Positions 6,584 to 14,432 of a stretch of DNA of 14,495 bases are shown here, in pieces. The stretch's first letter is position 1. Each line of letters opens with the position of its first letter. The stretch lies in the NCBI GenBank assembly GCA_964630665.1, contig CAZVVN010000078.1:1-14495 (forward strand), given 5' to 3'. The notes beneath the pieces were generated by a model. The model did not search any database, had not been told where the DNA came from, and saw nothing but the letters and a program-made list of their open reading frames with translations. This DNA is from UBA9619 sp964630665 (GTDB lineage Bacteria > Pseudomonadota > Gammaproteobacteria > Arenicellales > UBA868). A program made the position numbers and the translations under genes.

Positions 6584-9016
6584 ATGCTTCCTTCACAGTC
6601 TCGAGTGGTGATCATCGGTGGCGGCATCATGGGCTGTGGCCTCGCCTATCACCTGGCCCATGAGGGCTGGACGGATGTGGTGTTACTCGAGAAAGCCGAA
6701 CTCACTTCGGGCTCCACCTGGCATGCGGCCGGCCAGATCACGCACTCGACATCAAGCTTCTCTCTTGGCCGATGCGTGGGCTACAACATCGAGCTTTACT
6801 CCGAGGCACTCGAAAAGGAGACCGGCCAGGCAGTCAGCTGGCACGGATGCGGATCGTTCCGGCTGGCCTACACCGAAGACGAACGCGACTGGCTGGAACA
6901 CACGATGAGCGTGGGCCGGGCGCTTGATTTCCCCATGGAGATTATCGGGCCATCGCGCATTCGCGAGCTGCACCCCTTCTACAACCTGGATGGCGTTATT
7001 GCAGGCCTCCACACACCAGAGGACGGCCATGTGGACCCGGCTGGTGCGACCTCCGCGCTGGCCCAGGGTGCCCGGCAACTCGGGGTAACCATCATCCGAA
7101 GATGCCGCGTCACCGGCGTACAGGCTGAACCGAATCGAGAGTGGCGAGTCTCAACCGAACAGGGAGAGGTCGTCTGTGAACACGTTGTCAATGCGGGCGG
7201 CACCTACGCCCGGCAGATCGGCCTGTGGACAGGCCTCGACATTCCAACCACATCAATGACCCATCATTATTTTGTCACCGACACCGTACCACAGTTCCAT
7301 GAATTGGCCGACGAACTGCCAGTAGTCCGTGACGACCGTCTGGTGTCCGGCTACGTCCGGATGGAACAGAAATCCGGCCTGATCGGCATCTACGAGAAAG
7401 CGAACCCCAATCCCGTCTGGCTGGACGGTTGCCCGTGGGAGGCAGAAAACGAACTCTTCGAACCGGACTACGACCGCATCATGCCCTGGTTGGAAAACGC
7501 CATGAACCGTATGCCGGTACTGACCGATCTTGGCATCAAGCGTGCAGTACACGGTGCCATCTCACACCCGCCCGACGGCAATCCGCTGATCGGTCCGGCA
7601 CCCGGCCTTGAGAACTACTGGCTGAACTGTGGATGCCAGATCGGTATCGGCTGGGGGCCGGGGCTCACCCGAGAACTTGCTCGCTGGATGGTGCACGGCG
7701 CTGCTGATATCTCGATGCGCGACTTCGACCCGCGTCGCTTCGGCCCCTATGCCGACCAGAACTATCAGGTCAGCAAGGCCAAGGAAGATTACCTGCTACG
7801 CCACGAGATTCCATTCCCGCATCTCAACCGCAGCGACGGCCGGCCAGTCAAGCCCAGCGCACTGTATGAAGTGCTTAAAAGTAAGGGGGCTGTATTTGAA
7901 GAAGTCTATGGCTGGGAAAGACCACGTTTCTTTGCCGGAGGCGACCTTGCTCAGCACGATCATTACAGTTTCCGTCGAGCACCCTGGCACCGGAGCGTCG
8001 CAAGCGAAGTGCAGGCCGTACGCAAGAACGCCGGCATCATGGACATCTCGGCCTTCGCCAAGGTCGCCGTGTCAGGACCGGGCGCTGCCGTCTTTGTCGA
8101 TCGACTGATCCCGAATCGACTGCCGTTGCAGGCAGGCCGCATTATCCTGACCCATCTCCTCAATGGACGCGGCCGCATCGAACTGGAAACGACCGTCGTG
8201 CGCCTTGCCAAAGACTGTTTTTACTTTACCTGCGCGGCGTTCTTTGAACAGCGTTTGCTCGACCACCTGACATTCAGGCGAAAACCGCATGAACAACTCA
8301 CTATTCAGAACCTCTCCAGTGACTGGGGCGCACTGGCCCTGAACGGCCCACGCAGTCGGGAGATACTGTCTGCCTGTACCCCAGCCCCGTTAGACAATAC
8401 GGCTTTCCCATGGCTGCGTGCCCAGGAGCTCACCGTAGACGGGCATATGCTCTGGGCATTTCGAATGTCTTATGCAGGAGAACTCGGCTGGGAACTGCAC
8501 TGTAGCCGACAGCAGCTGCCCCGGGTCTACGAGGCGCTATGGCAAGCCGGTCAATCCCGTGGCCTATCAAATTACGGCTCATTTGCGATGAATGCCATGC
8601 GCCTTGAAAAAATGTTCAAGGGCGCCAGCGAACTCACCAATGAAGTCACCCTTGCTGAAGCTGATGTGATGCGTTTTGTGAAACTGGATAAAACCGATTT
8701 CACCGGCAAGGCAGCAACCGAAGCTTCTGTATCCGGTGACCTGCCATGGATTTGCGCCTACCTTGAAGTTGACGACGACGGAATGAATGACGGCCACGGG
8801 GGTGAAGCTGTACTGGCTGGCGGTGAATGCATCGGTACGGTGAGCTCTATCGCCTATGGCTTTGGCGTCGAAAAACTGCTTGCCTTTGCCTATCTGAAAC
8901 CCCAGTATGCGATCCAGGGCACCCGGGTTGACGTGGTCATCATGGGTCAATCGCGAGCAGCGACCGTGCAGACCGAAGCGGCCTACGATCCCGACAACCT
9001 GCGCCCGAGAACCTGA
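6584..9016 (+). CDS. Dimethylglycine/sarcosine dehydrogenase-family FAD oxidoreductase with folate (GCV_T) domain
   Basis: An 810-residue protein, full length for the DMGDH/SARDH family. The FAD-binding DAO domain occupies about 1-365, with IIGGGIMGCG (10-19), E36 for ribose, and STWHAAG (44-50), whose H47 matches the histidine that binds FAD covalently. A short FAO linker runs about 365-430. The aminomethyltransferase (GCV_T) domain runs about 440-700, with LNGPRS and SYAGELGWEL (629-638). The C-terminal barrel runs to 810. It oxidatively removes an N-methyl group and hands the one-carbon unit to tetrahydrofolate. The GCV_T aspartate that contacts folate appears as E535 (IELETTVVRL), a conservative but notable change. 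AAGGAG lies five bases before the ATG. It heads the rightward operon. The most likely role is later demethylation of an amine produced by the Rieske enzymes. The substrate is not assignable. Confidence 0.92.
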   Translation: MLPSQSRVVIIGGGIMGCGLAYHLAHEGWTDVVLLEKAELTSGSTWHAAGQITHSTSSFSLGRCVGYNIELYSEALEKETGQAVSWHGCGSFRLAYTEDERDWLEHTMSVGRALDFPMEIIGPSRIRELHPFYNLDGVIAGLHTPEDGHVDPAGATSALAQGARQLGVTIIRRCRVTGVQAEPNREWRVSTEQGEVVCEHVVNAGGTYARQIGLWTGLDIPTTSMTHHYFVTDTVPQFHELADELPVVRDDRLVSGYVRMEQKSGLIGIYEKANPNPVWLDGCPWEAENELFEPDYDRIMPWLENAMNRMPVLTDLGIKRAVHGAISHPPDGNPLIGPAPGLENYWLNCGCQIGIGWGPGLTRELARWMVHGAADISMRDFDPRRFGPYADQNYQVSKAKEDYLLRHEIPFPHLNRSDGRPVKPSALYEVLKSKGAVFEEVYGWERPRFFAGGDLAQHDHYSFRRAPWHRSVASEVQAVRKNAGIMDISAFAKVAVSGPGAAVFVDRLIPNRLPLQAGRIILTHLLNGRGRIELETTVVRLAKDCFYFTCAAFFEQRLLDHLTFRRKPHEQLTIQNLSSDWGALALNGPRSREILSACTPAPLDNTAFPWLRAQELTVDGHMLWAFRMSYAGELGWELHCSRQQLPRVYEALWQAGQSRGLSNYGSFAMNAMRLEKMFKGASELTNEVTLAEADVMRFVKLDKTDFTGKAATEASVSGDLPWICAYLEVDDDGMNDGHGGEAVLAGGECIGTVSSIAYGFGVEKLLAFAYLKPQYAIQGTRVDVVIMGQSRAATVQTEAAYDPDNLRPRT

Positions 9017-9026
9017 GGAGACCGAC

Positions 9027-10340
9027 ATGTCTGATCCCGCCATTGCTGTTGCAGCGACCCTATCCCAGGACGATTACCACGCCATGGCCGAGGCAGCGCT
9101 ACCGGGTGGCGGACTGGGTGGTTATGCCCTCGCTGATGAGATCCGTTTTGTTTTCAGTCATGGTGCAGGACCCAGATTCTGGGACGTGGACGGTCGCGAG
9201 TTCATCGACTACACAGGCGGCGCCGGCGCGTTGATCCTGGGACACGCGCATCCCGCACTAGTCAGCGCTGCCCAGGAACAGACCGCTCGCGGCATGCACA
9301 TGTTCGGTGCACTGAATGACGTCGCCGTCCAGCTGGCTGAACGCCTGGTGCGGGACATTCCTTGTGCTGAAAAGATTGCTTACGCGACCACTGGTTCCGA
9401 AGCCACAGCCTATGCGATGCGTCTGGCGCGGGCTTTCACTGGTCGCTCCAAAATCATCAAGTTCGAAGGTGGGTATCACGGTAATCACGACTATTCACTG
9501 GTCTCGACCTTTCCCAAGTCGATCGGCCAGTATCCACGCGGCTCAGCCGACACGGCCGGCCAGCCCACTGCTGTACGTGATGTCACACTGATCGCCCCTT
9601 ACAACGACCTCGAGATCACCCGGCAGATCGCCCATGACAGCGCCGACGATCTCGCGGCGATCATCGTCGAGCCGGTGCAGAGGATCATCCGCGGAGAACC
9701 GGAATTTCTCGAAGGTCTTCGCCGATTGTGCGACCAGCTGGGCTGTCTGCTGATCTTTGATGAAGTCGTGACCGGCTTCCGACTCGCCTACGGAGGCGCC
9801 CAGGCGGCACTAGGAATCAGGCCGGATCTTGCAACCTTCGGTAAAGTCATCGGTGGTTCCGGACCTCTCTCGGTGGTCGCCGGTCGTGCGGAGATCATCG
9901 ATCTCGCCAACCCGACCCGCAAAAGCGATGCCAACTATGCTTATTTCAACGGAACCCTGCACGGCAATCCCGTTGCCGCCGCCACCACCCTGGCTGCGCT
10001 GGACGAACTGGCTCAACCGGGGGTATACAAACGCCTCAATGCCGCCAGCGAATCGTTCTGCTCAGATGCCCAAAAGATCCTGGACCGCCACAGTGTACCC
10101 GCCATTGCCGCACAGGTAGGCTCACTATGGCAGTTTCTGTTCATGACTGAGCCACCCCGAAACCAGGCCGATATGGCAGCAGCCGATACTGAGGCCATGC
10201 GTCGGCTGGATAGCGAAATGATGAAACGTGGCCAGTACATGCTGCCCGGCGTGCGCCGCTTCATCTCATGCGTACACACCGATGTCGAGCTCGAAGAAAC
10301 GCTGCAAGCGCTCGATGAAAGCTGCCGGACCCTGACCTGA
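9027..10340 (+). CDS. Class III PLP aminotransferase, glutamate-1-semialdehyde-aminotransferase-like
   Basis: A 437-residue fold-type I PLP enzyme. The PLP lysine is K273 (TFGKVIGG) and the pyridine-nitrogen aspartate is D245 (FDEVVTGFR). GSEATAYA (123-130) forms the phosphate-binding helix, and IIVEPV (212-217) is the conserved strand before the active site. It resembles glutamate-1-semialdehyde aminomutase, but the motif after the lysine is GGSGPLSVVAG instead of the usual GGGxPVGA, so tetrapyrrole synthesis is unlikely. It probably interconverts an amino acid or amine with a keto acid or semialdehyde of the pathway. Start ATG 9027 follows GAGGAG by six bases and begins 10 bases after the flavoprotein stop. 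A longer frame from 8907 would overlap that gene by about 110 bases and is not credible. Confidence 0.88.
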   Translation: MSDPAIAVAATLSQDDYHAMAEAALPGGGLGGYALADEIRFVFSHGAGPRFWDVDGREFIDYTGGAGALILGHAHPALVSAAQEQTARGMHMFGALNDVAVQLAERLVRDIPCAEKIAYATTGSEATAYAMRLARAFTGRSKIIKFEGGYHGNHDYSLVSTFPKSIGQYPRGSADTAGQPTAVRDVTLIAPYNDLEITRQIAHDSADDLAAIIVEPVQRIIRGEPEFLEGLRRLCDQLGCLLIFDEVVTGFRLAYGGAQAALGIRPDLATFGKVIGGSGPLSVVAGRAEIIDLANPTRKSDANYAYFNGTLHGNPVAAATTLAALDELAQPGVYKRLNAASESFCSDAQKILDRHSVPAIAAQVGSLWQFLFMTEPPRNQADMAAADTEAMRRLDSEMMKRGQYMLPGVRRFISCVHTDVELEETLQALDESCRTLT

Positions 10341-10371
10341 CAGACTGTACATCAGTGCCGACGGTGAGATC

Positions 10372-11079
10372 ATGACCGATCAACCGATTGGATTTTCGGT
10401 TGCAGACTGGTGCCCTCCCCCGGCTCCGTCGGCCGACCCGATGACCGGCCGCTACTGCCGGCTTGAGCGACTTGATGCAGATCGACACGCTCCATCGCTG
10501 TTCGACGCCCATGCAGTTGACGCCGATGGGCACAACTGGACGTACCTGCCACATGGGCCGTTCGACGTCTATGACGATTACTACGACTGGCTGAGTGGGA
10601 TGGCAAAACAGAACGATCCCTTTTTCTTCACCATTATGGACGCCACCAGCCAACGGGCAACCGGCATCGCCAGCTATCTCCGTATCACACCCACAGCAGG
10701 GACTATCGAAGTCGGTCACATTCACTACTCCCCGCTGCTGCAGAAAACGCCCGCAGCGAGCGAGGCCATGTTCCTGATGATGAAGCGGGTATTCGAGCTG
10801 GGTTACCGGCGCTACGAATGGAAGTGTGACGCACTCAATGCACCTTCGCGGCAGGCAGCCCTGCGGCTCGGATTCTCTTATGAAGGCGTCTTTCGTCAGG
10901 CCACAGTCTACAAACAGCGCAACCGCGATACGGCCTGGTACGCGACCATCGACCAGGAATGGTCCGAACTCAGGAAAGCTTTTGAAACATGGCTCGACCC
11001 GGCGAACTTCGACGAGTCTGGAACACAGAAAACCAGCCTGTCCTCGCTCACTGCACCCATCCTGAAATCCATCGGCTAA
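10372..11079 (+). CDS. GNAT-family N-acetyltransferase, RimJ/RimL-like
   Basis: A 235-residue acetyl-CoA-dependent acyltransferase of the Acetyltransf_3 type. It has the core strand EVGHIHYSP (113-121), the acetyl-CoA loop and helix around LQKTPAASEAMFLM (123-136), and the late motif RRYEWKCDALNAPSRQAAL (146-164) followed by RLGFSYEG. Members acetylate an amine, either a small molecule or a protein N-terminus. Its place between an aminotransferase and a Rieske oxygenase suggests that a pathway amine or inhibitory analogue is acetylated, but nothing in the sequence fixes the acceptor. GGTGAG lies three bases before the ATG. Its TAA shares one base with the next gene's ATG (TAATG), implying coupled translation. 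The last ~25 residues look unstructured (Ser/Thr-rich). Confidence 0.85.
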   Translation: MTDQPIGFSVADWCPPPAPSADPMTGRYCRLERLDADRHAPSLFDAHAVDADGHNWTYLPHGPFDVYDDYYDWLSGMAKQNDPFFFTIMDATSQRATGIASYLRITPTAGTIEVGHIHYSPLLQKTPAASEAMFLMMKRVFELGYRRYEWKCDALNAPSRQAALRLGFSYEGVFRQATVYKQRNRDTAWYATIDQEWSELRKAFETWLDPANFDESGTQKTSLSSLTAPILKSIG

Positions 11080-12218
11080 TGACACGCCGCCTGACAGAAA
11101 ACGAATTCGATCGCATCAGCCAGGGCTACGACCCGGTGGCCTCGCGTTCCGGTTCGATTCACAGCGACTGTTACCTTGATGCCCGCTTTCTGGATGTCGA
11201 ACGGGAACAGGTATTCCACCGGACATGGCAGTTCGTGTGCCACGAGGAAAAACTGCGCGAACCTGGCAGCTACGTGACCGGCGACGTTCAGGGCCAGAGT
11301 ATTTTTGTCGCGCGTGACAGCGACGGCGAACTGCGTGCCTTCTACAACGTCTGCCGACACCGCGGCCACGAGCTTCTCAGCGGTGAAGGACAGGTCAGTG
11401 CTATCACCTGTCCCTACCACGCTTGGGTCTACAACCTCGATGGGTCCTTACGCAGGGCCCGGCGCAGCGAACTCATCGAGAATTTCTGCAAAGCGGATAC
11501 CCGTCTGACCTCGATCCGGGTGGAGACCTTCTGCCACCTGATCTTCGTCAATCTCGATACCGATGCGGCATCGCTTGCGCAACAATCCGGAGACCTCGGG
11601 AAAGAAGTCCTGTCTTATGCTCCGGACCTCGGCAATCTCACCTTTGCACAGCGCCTGACTTACCGGCTCAAAGCCAACTGGAAGGCAGTGGTGGATAATT
11701 TTCTGGAGTGCTATCACTGCCCCGTGGCACACAAGGATTTCGTAACCCTGGTAGAGATGGATACCTATAAGGTCAGAACGCACGGTATTTACTCCAGCCA
11801 CATGGCCAAAGCGGGACGCAGCGACAACCGGGCCTATGCTGTTGAGGGTGCGAGCGTGACCGATCACGCGGTCTGGTATCTGTGGCCGAACACCACACTG
11901 ATGCGCTACCCAGGCAGGGGCAACTTCATGGTCTGGCGATTTATCCCGGTTGGCCCGGAGGAAACATATGAGGAATTCGACTTTTTCTTCGAGAGCACAC
12001 CGCCCACGGATATAGAGATGGAAGCCATCAGCTTTATCGACACCGTATTACAGCCCGAAGACATTAACCTGGTCGAGAGCGTCCAACGGGGCATGCGCAC
12101 ACCCGCTTTCAACCAGGGGCGTTACCTGGTGGACTCAGAAGGCTCCGGAATGAGTGAGCACGGCGTGCACCATTTCCATGGCCTGGTACTGGATGCCTAC
12201 CGCCGGGCTTGTGAATGA
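11079..12218 (+). CDS. Second Rieske-type oxygenase alpha subunit
   Basis: A 379-residue Rieske non-heme iron oxygenase. The cluster ligands are C92-R-H94 and C111-P-Y-H114. The catalytic iron ligands are H213 and H218 in ECYHCPVAH, plus D328 in PEDINLVES. The bridging residue is Glu210, as in the other oxygenase of this window. It is related to the protein at 5397-6503 (shared FYNVCxHR, CPYHAWxY, ECYHC, LVESxQRG) but clearly diverged, so the two probably act on different substrates or steps. Start ATG 11079 overlaps the acetyltransferase stop by one base. No strong ribosome site precedes it, which fits translational coupling. A longer frame from 10989 would run through 90 bases of the acetyltransferase gene and adds nothing family-like. 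No partner reductase is nearby. Confidence 0.88.
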   Translation: MTRRLTENEFDRISQGYDPVASRSGSIHSDCYLDARFLDVEREQVFHRTWQFVCHEEKLREPGSYVTGDVQGQSIFVARDSDGELRAFYNVCRHRGHELLSGEGQVSAITCPYHAWVYNLDGSLRRARRSELIENFCKADTRLTSIRVETFCHLIFVNLDTDAASLAQQSGDLGKEVLSYAPDLGNLTFAQRLTYRLKANWKAVVDNFLECYHCPVAHKDFVTLVEMDTYKVRTHGIYSSHMAKAGRSDNRAYAVEGASVTDHAVWYLWPNTTLMRYPGRGNFMVWRFIPVGPEETYEEFDFFFESTPPTDIEMEAISFIDTVLQPEDINLVESVQRGMRTPAFNQGRYLVDSEGSGMSEHGVHHFHGLVLDAYRRACE

Positions 12219-12988
12219 TGAGTGACGGCGGGGAAAATCTTGCTGGCCGGATCGCTGTCGTGACCGGCGGCACGGGTGGAATCGGTGCTGCCGTCTGCGC
12301 TCGGTTTGCCCGTGAAGGCGCAACAGTGTATGCCGCGGATATCGCACAGGATGCAGTCGATCTTCCGAAGGGTGTCACGGCAGTTGCCTGCAACGTCACC
12401 CAGCCACAGGACATCACCGACCTCATGACCCAGGTGAAATCCACGCACGACCGGCTGGATATTCTGGTCAACACCGCCGGAATTGAGATCGAGAAGACCG
12501 TGGAGCAAACTTCGCTTGAGGAGTGGAACTCGATCTTCGCGATCAACGTGACGGGAACCTTTCTGACCTGCAAGCACGCCCTGCCCTTGATGCGTAACGC
12601 CGGTGGCGGCTCGATCATCAATTTTGGCTCTTATGATGGTTTTATTGCCGACCCGGGACTTGCGGCCTACTGCGCAACCAAGGGTGCGGTACACGCCCTG
12701 ACCCGGGCCTTGGCCTGCGATCACGGCCCTGAGAACATTCGGGTCAACGCAGTCTGTCCCGGCTACGTCGACACACCCATGCTGCAGAATTTCTTTGGCT
12801 CGAGTGGCAACATTGAAAGTCTCAAAGATGAGGTCCGAAGGGTGCATCCTCTTAGGCGCTACGGGACTCCCGACGATGTCGCCAATCTTGTCAACTGGCT
12901 TGCTGGCGATGAAGCACGCTACGCATCCGGCCAGCTCTGGGTGCTGGACGGCGGCCTCACGGCACAGGTTCAGCAGATGCAGGTGTGA
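12215..12988 (+). CDS. Short-chain dehydrogenase/reductase, probably NAD-dependent
   Basis: A 257-residue classical SDR. The cofactor motif is TGGTGGIG (17-24). NTAG at 86-89 replaces the usual NNAG. The catalytic residues are N111, S139, Y152 and K156 (YCATK), and the C-terminal segment has LDGGLT. D42 at the end of the second beta strand (YAADIA) favours NAD over NADP. It oxidises an alcohol or reduces a ketone; the substrate is unknown. Its ATG overlaps the preceding oxygenase stop by four bases (ATGATGA), so the genes are co-translated. It resembles the next gene closely in layout (IEKT, FLxC, LPLM/IPLM, DPG), which suggests an old tandem duplication followed by divergence of cofactor use. 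Confidence 0.88.
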   Translation: MMSDGGENLAGRIAVVTGGTGGIGAAVCARFAREGATVYAADIAQDAVDLPKGVTAVACNVTQPQDITDLMTQVKSTHDRLDILVNTAGIEIEKTVEQTSLEEWNSIFAINVTGTFLTCKHALPLMRNAGGGSIINFGSYDGFIADPGLAAYCATKGAVHALTRALACDHGPENIRVNAVCPGYVDTPMLQNFFGSSGNIESLKDEVRRVHPLRRYGTPDDVANLVNWLAGDEARYASGQLWVLDGGLTAQVQQMQV

Positions 12989-13755
12989 TGAATCGAACCC
13001 TTGAGAACAAGACCGCTGTAGTGACAGGCGGCAGCCGGGGTATCGGACGGGCCATCGTCGAAGCATTTACCGCACAAGGTGCACGGGTGCTCACCTGCGC
13101 CCGCAGCGGCGATGGCACTGACCTGCCGGGCGGTGTGCACTGGATGAAGGCCGATGTCAGTCGCTCAGCAGATGTCGATGCGCTGGCAGTACAGGCGGTT
13201 GATGTGCTCGGCCAAATCAACATTCTGGTTAACAACGCCGGCACCCAAATTGAGAAAACGGCTCTCGAGAGCACCGACGAGGACTGGGAAAAACTGATGG
13301 GAACCAACGCAAGGGGAGTTTTCCTGATGTGCCGGCAGCTCATACCGCTGATGGCGGAATCTGGCGGCGGTTCGGTCATCAATATCGGCTCGATCAGCGG
13401 CGAACATGCAGATCCTGGCATGGCCCTTTACAACGCCTCCAAGGCATTCGTCCATGGGCTGACCCGCTCGATTGCAGTCGATCATGGCCGGCAGGGCATC
13501 CGCTGCAACGCCATCTGTCCGGGCTGGATCATGACCGAGATGGCCGATGCCGCCTTTGCACAGGCCAAGGACCCCACTGCGGCGAGGGCCGATGCGCTGG
13601 CCCGCCATGCCGCAGGCCGGTTTGGCCAGCCGGTTGACGTTGCCCAGGCGGCAGTGTGGCTGGCCTCGGACGCTTCGACTTTCATGACCGGTCAAACGCT
13701 GACGATGGACGGCGGCCTGGTCGCGTCTTCACCGCTGCGACCGGGGCTTTTCTGA
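12988..13755 (+). CDS. Short-chain dehydrogenase/reductase, probably NADP-dependent
   Basis: A 255-residue classical SDR. TGGSRGIG (13-20), NNAG (82-85), N107, S135, Y148 and K152 (YNASK) form the full cofactor and catalytic set. The C-terminus has MDGGL. The arginine in GGSRGIG and R39 after the second strand (TCARSG) favour NADP, unlike the preceding SDR. ATG 12988 overlaps the upstream TGA by one base (TGATG) with AGG four bases ahead. GTG at 12985 is an equally coupled alternative adding one residue. It is the last gene of the rightward operon. The first SDR plus this one could oxidise and re-reduce the same centre with different cofactors, but two unrelated steps are just as possible. 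Confidence 0.88.
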   Translation: MNRTLENKTAVVTGGSRGIGRAIVEAFTAQGARVLTCARSGDGTDLPGGVHWMKADVSRSADVDALAVQAVDVLGQINILVNNAGTQIEKTALESTDEDWEKLMGTNARGVFLMCRQLIPLMAESGGGSVINIGSISGEHADPGMALYNASKAFVHGLTRSIAVDHGRQGIRCNAICPGWIMTEMADAAFAQAKDPTAARADALARHAAGRFGQPVDVAQAAVWLASDASTFMTGQTLTMDGGLVASSPLRPGLF

Positions 13756-13815
13756 CACCAAGCCACCTCGATTGTGCTGTGACGGCAGATCTTGTGCTAC
13801 GTACCAGGCTTGTTC

Positions 13816-13974
13816 CAGGCGAAATCACCACCGACCAACAGCATCGGTGACTGGTTCCGCAAGACCATTCTGCAAGAGTTCTACCAGGCCACCTTTCGTA
13901 AGAAGATCTAGACTGATCTGGAGTCCCTGCAAAGAGATCTGGACGCCTGGCTTGAGTACTACAATGATGAACGT
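13816..13974 (+). pseudogene. IS transposase (integrase-core) C-terminal remnant
   Basis: In one frame the stretch reads QAKSPPTNSIGDWFRKTIL (13816-13872), then QEFYQATFRKKI, a TAG at 13909-13911, then TDLESLQRDLDAWLEYYNDER, ending near 13974. This is the C-terminal part of an IS481/IS3-like integrase-core transposase, whose usual text is SPQTNGICERFHKTIL and RKKIYTDLESLQ. A tyrosine codon has become TAG, and the DDE glutamate in the ERF position reads D, so it is dead. The N-terminal catalytic portion and terminal inverted repeats are missing. Only about 160 bases remain between the second SDR gene and ogt, and the right end is embedded in the ogt stop region. Confidence 0.8.
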
Positions 13975-14432
13975 TCTAGCTCAAGCAGGGCACGCTTGTA
14001 CTTTAAACCGCCAGCATATCCAGTCAGTTTCCCGTTGGCGCCGATCACCCTGTGGCAGGGAATGACAATTGCGATCGGGTTGCGGGCGTTGGAGCCACCG
14101 ACCGCGCGCACCGCTTTGGGATTACCAATCACGCGGGCGATATCTTGGTAGCTTCTGGTTACGCCGTACGGTATCTGAAGTAGTGCATCCCATACTTTGC
14201 GCTGGAAGGGTGTACCTTGTGGCGCAAGATTCAGTGAGAAAGTCTGACGTTTGCCGTCGAAATATTCATCCAATTGTCTAACGCAATCGGTATATCTGGT
14301 TTTGGTGGGCTGCCAGTCGGACAGCGGCCATTCATCCAGCCGCTGTGTGGGCAGCGTCAATGAGTGCAAGTAGCCACCCTCACCAACGATAAGAATCGAT
14401 CCCAGTGGCGAATCATGATAGCGATAGTCCAT
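13959..14432 (-). CDS. ogt: Methylated-DNA--protein-cysteine S-methyltransferase (Ogt/MGMT type)
   Basis: A 157-residue suicide repair protein that transfers the O6-methyl group from guanine to its own cysteine. The active site is PCHRVIG (125-131) with C126. The DNA-binding helix-turn-helix region has TPFQRKVWDALLQIPYG (74-90), SYQDIA, and the arginine finger in KAVRAVGGSNARNP (106-119). GYAGGLKYKRALLELE (138-153) is the C-terminal core. N-terminal MDYRYHDSPLGSILIV is the expected family start, so ATG 14432 is chosen although no strong ribosome site precedes it and the frame stays open to the window edge. After E153, which aligns with the conserved late glutamate, the last codons (RSSL) and the TAG come from the transposase remnant. 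It is probably functional but has a replaced tail. It converges on the rightward operon and is unrelated to it in function. Confidence 0.9.
   Translation of the reverse strand: MDYRYHDSPLGSILIVGEGGYLHSLTLPTQRLDEWPLSDWQPTKTRYTDCVRQLDEYFDGKRQTFSLNLAPQGTPFQRKVWDALLQIPYGVTRSYQDIARVIGNPKAVRAVGGSNARNPIAIVIPCHRVIGANGKLTGYAGGLKYKRALLELERSSL

Noticed and set aside
9027..10340. Annotation as HemL (glutamate-1-semialdehyde aminomutase)
   Set aside because: The overall fold matches, but the post-lysine loop GGSGPLSVVAG and the operon context do not fit tetrapyrrole synthesis.
10261..11085. 274-codon leftward open frame opposite the acetyltransferase
   Set aside because: It is an antisense shadow of a clear GNAT gene in an overlapped operon, with no recognisable domain or ribosome site.
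12197..13066. 289-codon leftward open frame opposite the first SDR
   Set aside because: It is an antisense shadow of a full catalytic SDR. The protein text has no domain.
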